In this document: positions 62,260-64,000 of the stretch, one piece after another
How the letters are laid out: each line of letters opens with the position of its first letter
Position numbering within the stretch: position 1 is the first letter of the stretch
NCBI GenBank assembly: GCA_031555145.1
Contig: JAVBUR010000072.1
Location: 1 to 64,000, forward strand
Length of the DNA stretch: 64,000 nt
Direction: 5' to 3'
Origin: JAJDIA01 sp031555145
Lineage (GTDB): Bacteria > Bacteroidota > Bacteroidia > Bacteroidales > Tannerellaceae
Translations under genes and position numbers: made by a program
The notes under the pieces: model-generated
Told to the model about the DNA's origin: nothing
Seen by the model: the letters and a program-made list of their open reading frames with translations, nothing else
The model's database searches: none

Positions 62260-64000
62260 TCAATGGCCGAAATACACCCTCACCTTTCCGTAAAAGGCGC
62301 GTCCGGCTTTTTGCAGACTAAAATTGTCATACAGTTTTTCGTTCGTGAAGTTCCGGCATTCGAACGAGAGGTTATAACGCCCATTCCGTATCCCGTATGA
62401 AAGCGTCAGATTATGGAAGAACTGTGTCGGCACCACAAACTCCGACTCACTCCCCACCGCCTCCGAATAAAGCGGAAAATTGTGCATATACAAATTATCA
62501 TACGCAACCGTCAGCAAATTCCCCTTCCGTCCCAGATCGCGCCAATAAAACGTCAGATCCGAGTTCGCAAACCGGTAAGGCAAATTCGGCATCCGCGCCC
62601 CATACGTCAGACTCTGCTGACCGCTCCCACTACTAACCGTCCTCACATTATCGCGCACATCCATCTGCGTATAATTCCCCCCAATACTCACCCAGCCATT
62701 AAAACCATACCGCGCCGCAAGCGTATAACCCTTTGTCAGCACACGCCCATGATTCACATACGTCGCCCCATATTTCCCGCCACCCAAACTGGATATATTA
62801 CGCTGGATATAATCTTTCGTATTACGATAGATCACCCCACCTTCCAAATAGACAGAATGCTTGCCAAACTCCTCATTGAAACTGAGGTTCAGATTCACAT
62901 TATCACTATTCTCAGGCCTCAGGGCAATCTCACCCGTCTCAAGATCCTCGTCGCCAAACATCTCCTCGTTGGTAGGTAACCGATAAGCCTTTTCGTACGA
63001 CAACTTAGCCTGCAAACCCCGCAACACAAAGTAAGTACCCGCCGCCCCATAACCAGTCGCACTAAGCGAGTTCGTCGTACGCACATACGCATCCTGCGCT
63101 GTAGTCTTCGCCACCGGCCCCGCAATAAACTGATGATAATACTTCCCGAACACCGAAGCATTCCAATGCTCCGAAGGCATCAACCGGTACGAAAGCCCGC
63201 TGATATTCTTACGCGTCTCCTTCGCAATAGCATTCGCCCCCGAACCCGACTCCAACAACGACTCGCTAGAACGGCGAAAATCATTCAGCACATGATTAAA
63301 CGTAAACGTATGCACCTCACTCAACCGGTAATTAGCCGTAAAAGTCCCATTCCAGTTATCATTATCCGAACGCGTATGCTGATACGACTGCTCCCCCGGC
63401 AACCGCAGGAGACGCATCTCACCCCGCCAGTTATACTCATACGACGAAGTATCCACATTGTTCGTACTATTCTTGTTATAATTCGCCGTCAACGCCACAT
63501 CCAACCCCTTCGTAAACAAATCCCGCTTACTATACTCCAACGACGGCATCAGCGAATACCCTTCCCGGTATTTGGCACCGAACACAATCTCCTGCCGCAC
63601 CCCCGTCTGAATATCCTTATACATCCGCGAATACATAAACCCAACCATCAACCGGTCTGCCCACTTCTTCTCCACCACACCAATCTTCCCCACAACCGCC
63701 TCATTGTGATACGTATCATGAAACCGCCGCACATGTTCAATCTTCTTCTTATTGATCGACCCCGTCTCAAAATCCTTCACCGGCGTATCCACATAATAAT
63801 CATTATCCGAATAATTCTGAAACGCATTCACCTCATACGTAAAACCACTCTGAAACGTCTGCCCGAAGTTCACATACCCCCTGTGCGTATTAAACGACCC
63901 ATACGAATAAGAAGCATCCACAAACCACCTCTTCCTGTTCTTCTTCGTGATAATATTGATCACCCCACCAATCGCATCCGTCCCGAACCCAACAGGTACC
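62260..64000 (-). CDS. xusA: TonB-dependent siderophore receptor (XusA-like), 3' part
   Basis: Partial: the frame is still open at the window edge, where GTDAIGGVINIITKKN marks the end of the plug domain. The long frame from 63,963 is therefore not a true start. What is present is a 22-strand barrel: GYVNFGQTFQSGFTYEVNAF, YEKAYRLPTNEEMFGDEDLE (the typical ferric siderophore receptor loop), then the last strand RAFYGKVRVYFGH. It heads an operon with the DUF4374, esterase and PepSY genes and should import ferric siderophores. Confidence 0.88.
   Translation of the reverse strand, partial: VPVGFGTDAIGGVINIITKKNRKRWFVDASYSYGSFNTHRGYVNFGQTFQSGFTYEVNAFQNYSDNDYYVDTPVKDFETGSINKKKIEHVRRFHDTYHNEAVVGKIGVVEKKWADRLMVGFMYSRMYKDIQTGVRQEIVFGAKYREGYSLMPSLEYSKRDLFTKGLDVALTANYNKNSTNNVDTSSYEYNWRGEMRLLRLPGEQSYQHTRSDNDNWNGTFTANYRLSEVHTFTFNHVLNDFRRSSESLLESGSGANAIAKETRKNISGLSYRLMPSEHWNASVFGKYYHQFIAGPVAKTTAQDAYVRTTNSLSATGYGAAGTYFVLRGLQAKLSYEKAYRLPTNEEMFGDEDLETGEIALRPENSDNVNLNLSFNEEFGKHSVYLEGGVIYRNTKDYIQRNISSLGGGKYGATYVNHGRVLTKGYTLAARYGFNGWVSIGGNYTQMDVRDNVRTVSSGSGQQSLTYGARMPNLPYRFANSDLTFYWRDLGRKGNLLTVAYDNLYMHNFPLYSEAVGSESEFVVPTQFFHNLTLSYGIRNGRYNLSFECRNFTNEKLYDNFSLQKAGRAFYGKVRVYFGH

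Overview
The window looks like a chromosome segment of a gut Bacteroidales, most probably a Parabacteroides-type Tannerellaceae (the genus is an inference). The evidence is a SusC/SusD pair with a FecR anti-sigma and an ECF sigma factor, several TonB-dependent receptors, LytS/LytR pairs, Lol-type lipoprotein signals, and many promoters with the Bacteroidetes -7 element TAnnTTTG. I see no rRNA, tRNA, CRISPR array, integrase or transposase.

Layout. (1) 1-6.8 kb: palindromic intergenic repeats, including a ~680 bp structure whose ~222 bp inverted arms flank five phased 22 bp repeats, then a three-gene heavy-metal RND efflux operon (minus strand). (2) 6.8-9.8 kb: small genes and gene debris: an acetyltransferase, a VapD-type toxin with its small partner, a truncated LytS kinase, an outer-membrane barrel tail and two broken dinB copies. 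(3) 9.8-27.8 kb: one polysaccharide utilization locus on the minus strand, read from its regulators: ECF sigma, FecR, SusC, SusD, a fused SGNH/alpha-beta hydrolase, a GH2 beta-galactosidase, an exported flavoenzyme, a lipoprotein and a second exported flavoenzyme. A strong terminator on the opposite strand in the susC leader suggests an antisense RNA of the DonS type. (4) 28-33.5 kb: an intact dinB with a scrap of vapD, a double SGNH esterase, corA-acpH-deacetylase, and a cupin. (5) 33.6-36.3 kb: DNA alkylation repair (alkA, a monooxygenase-like gene, ada, and an alkyltransferase-like gene). (6) 36.4-46.2 kb, mostly plus strand: an acyltransferase, a Fur-family regulator with a zinc-type P-ATPase, a TonB receptor with LytS/LytR, and a PDDEXK nuclease. 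(7) 46.2-57.7 kb, minus strand: two AraC regulators, a tripartite HAE1 efflux operon, and a second operon (two OB-fold proteins, a flavin-reductase-like lipoprotein with a frameshift, an orphan TRAP-type binding protein, an aldo-keto reductase). (8) 57.9-64 kb: a KilA-N protein, then a siderophore uptake operon resembling XusABC with an added esterase; its TonB receptor runs off the window.

The most interesting regulatory signal is an identical 40 bp element upstream of both operons in region 7. It holds two GGTCTT direct repeats 20 bp apart and sits at nearly the same distance from the -7 element and the start codon in both places. With two AraC-type regulators next door, this suggests one regulon joining efflux, reductases and periplasmic small proteins. 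Other points worth following are the putative antisense RNA, the reciprocal decay of two GNAT-dinB-vapD copies, a perfect 15 bp palindrome in the P-ATPase promoter, and the esterase inside the siderophore operon.
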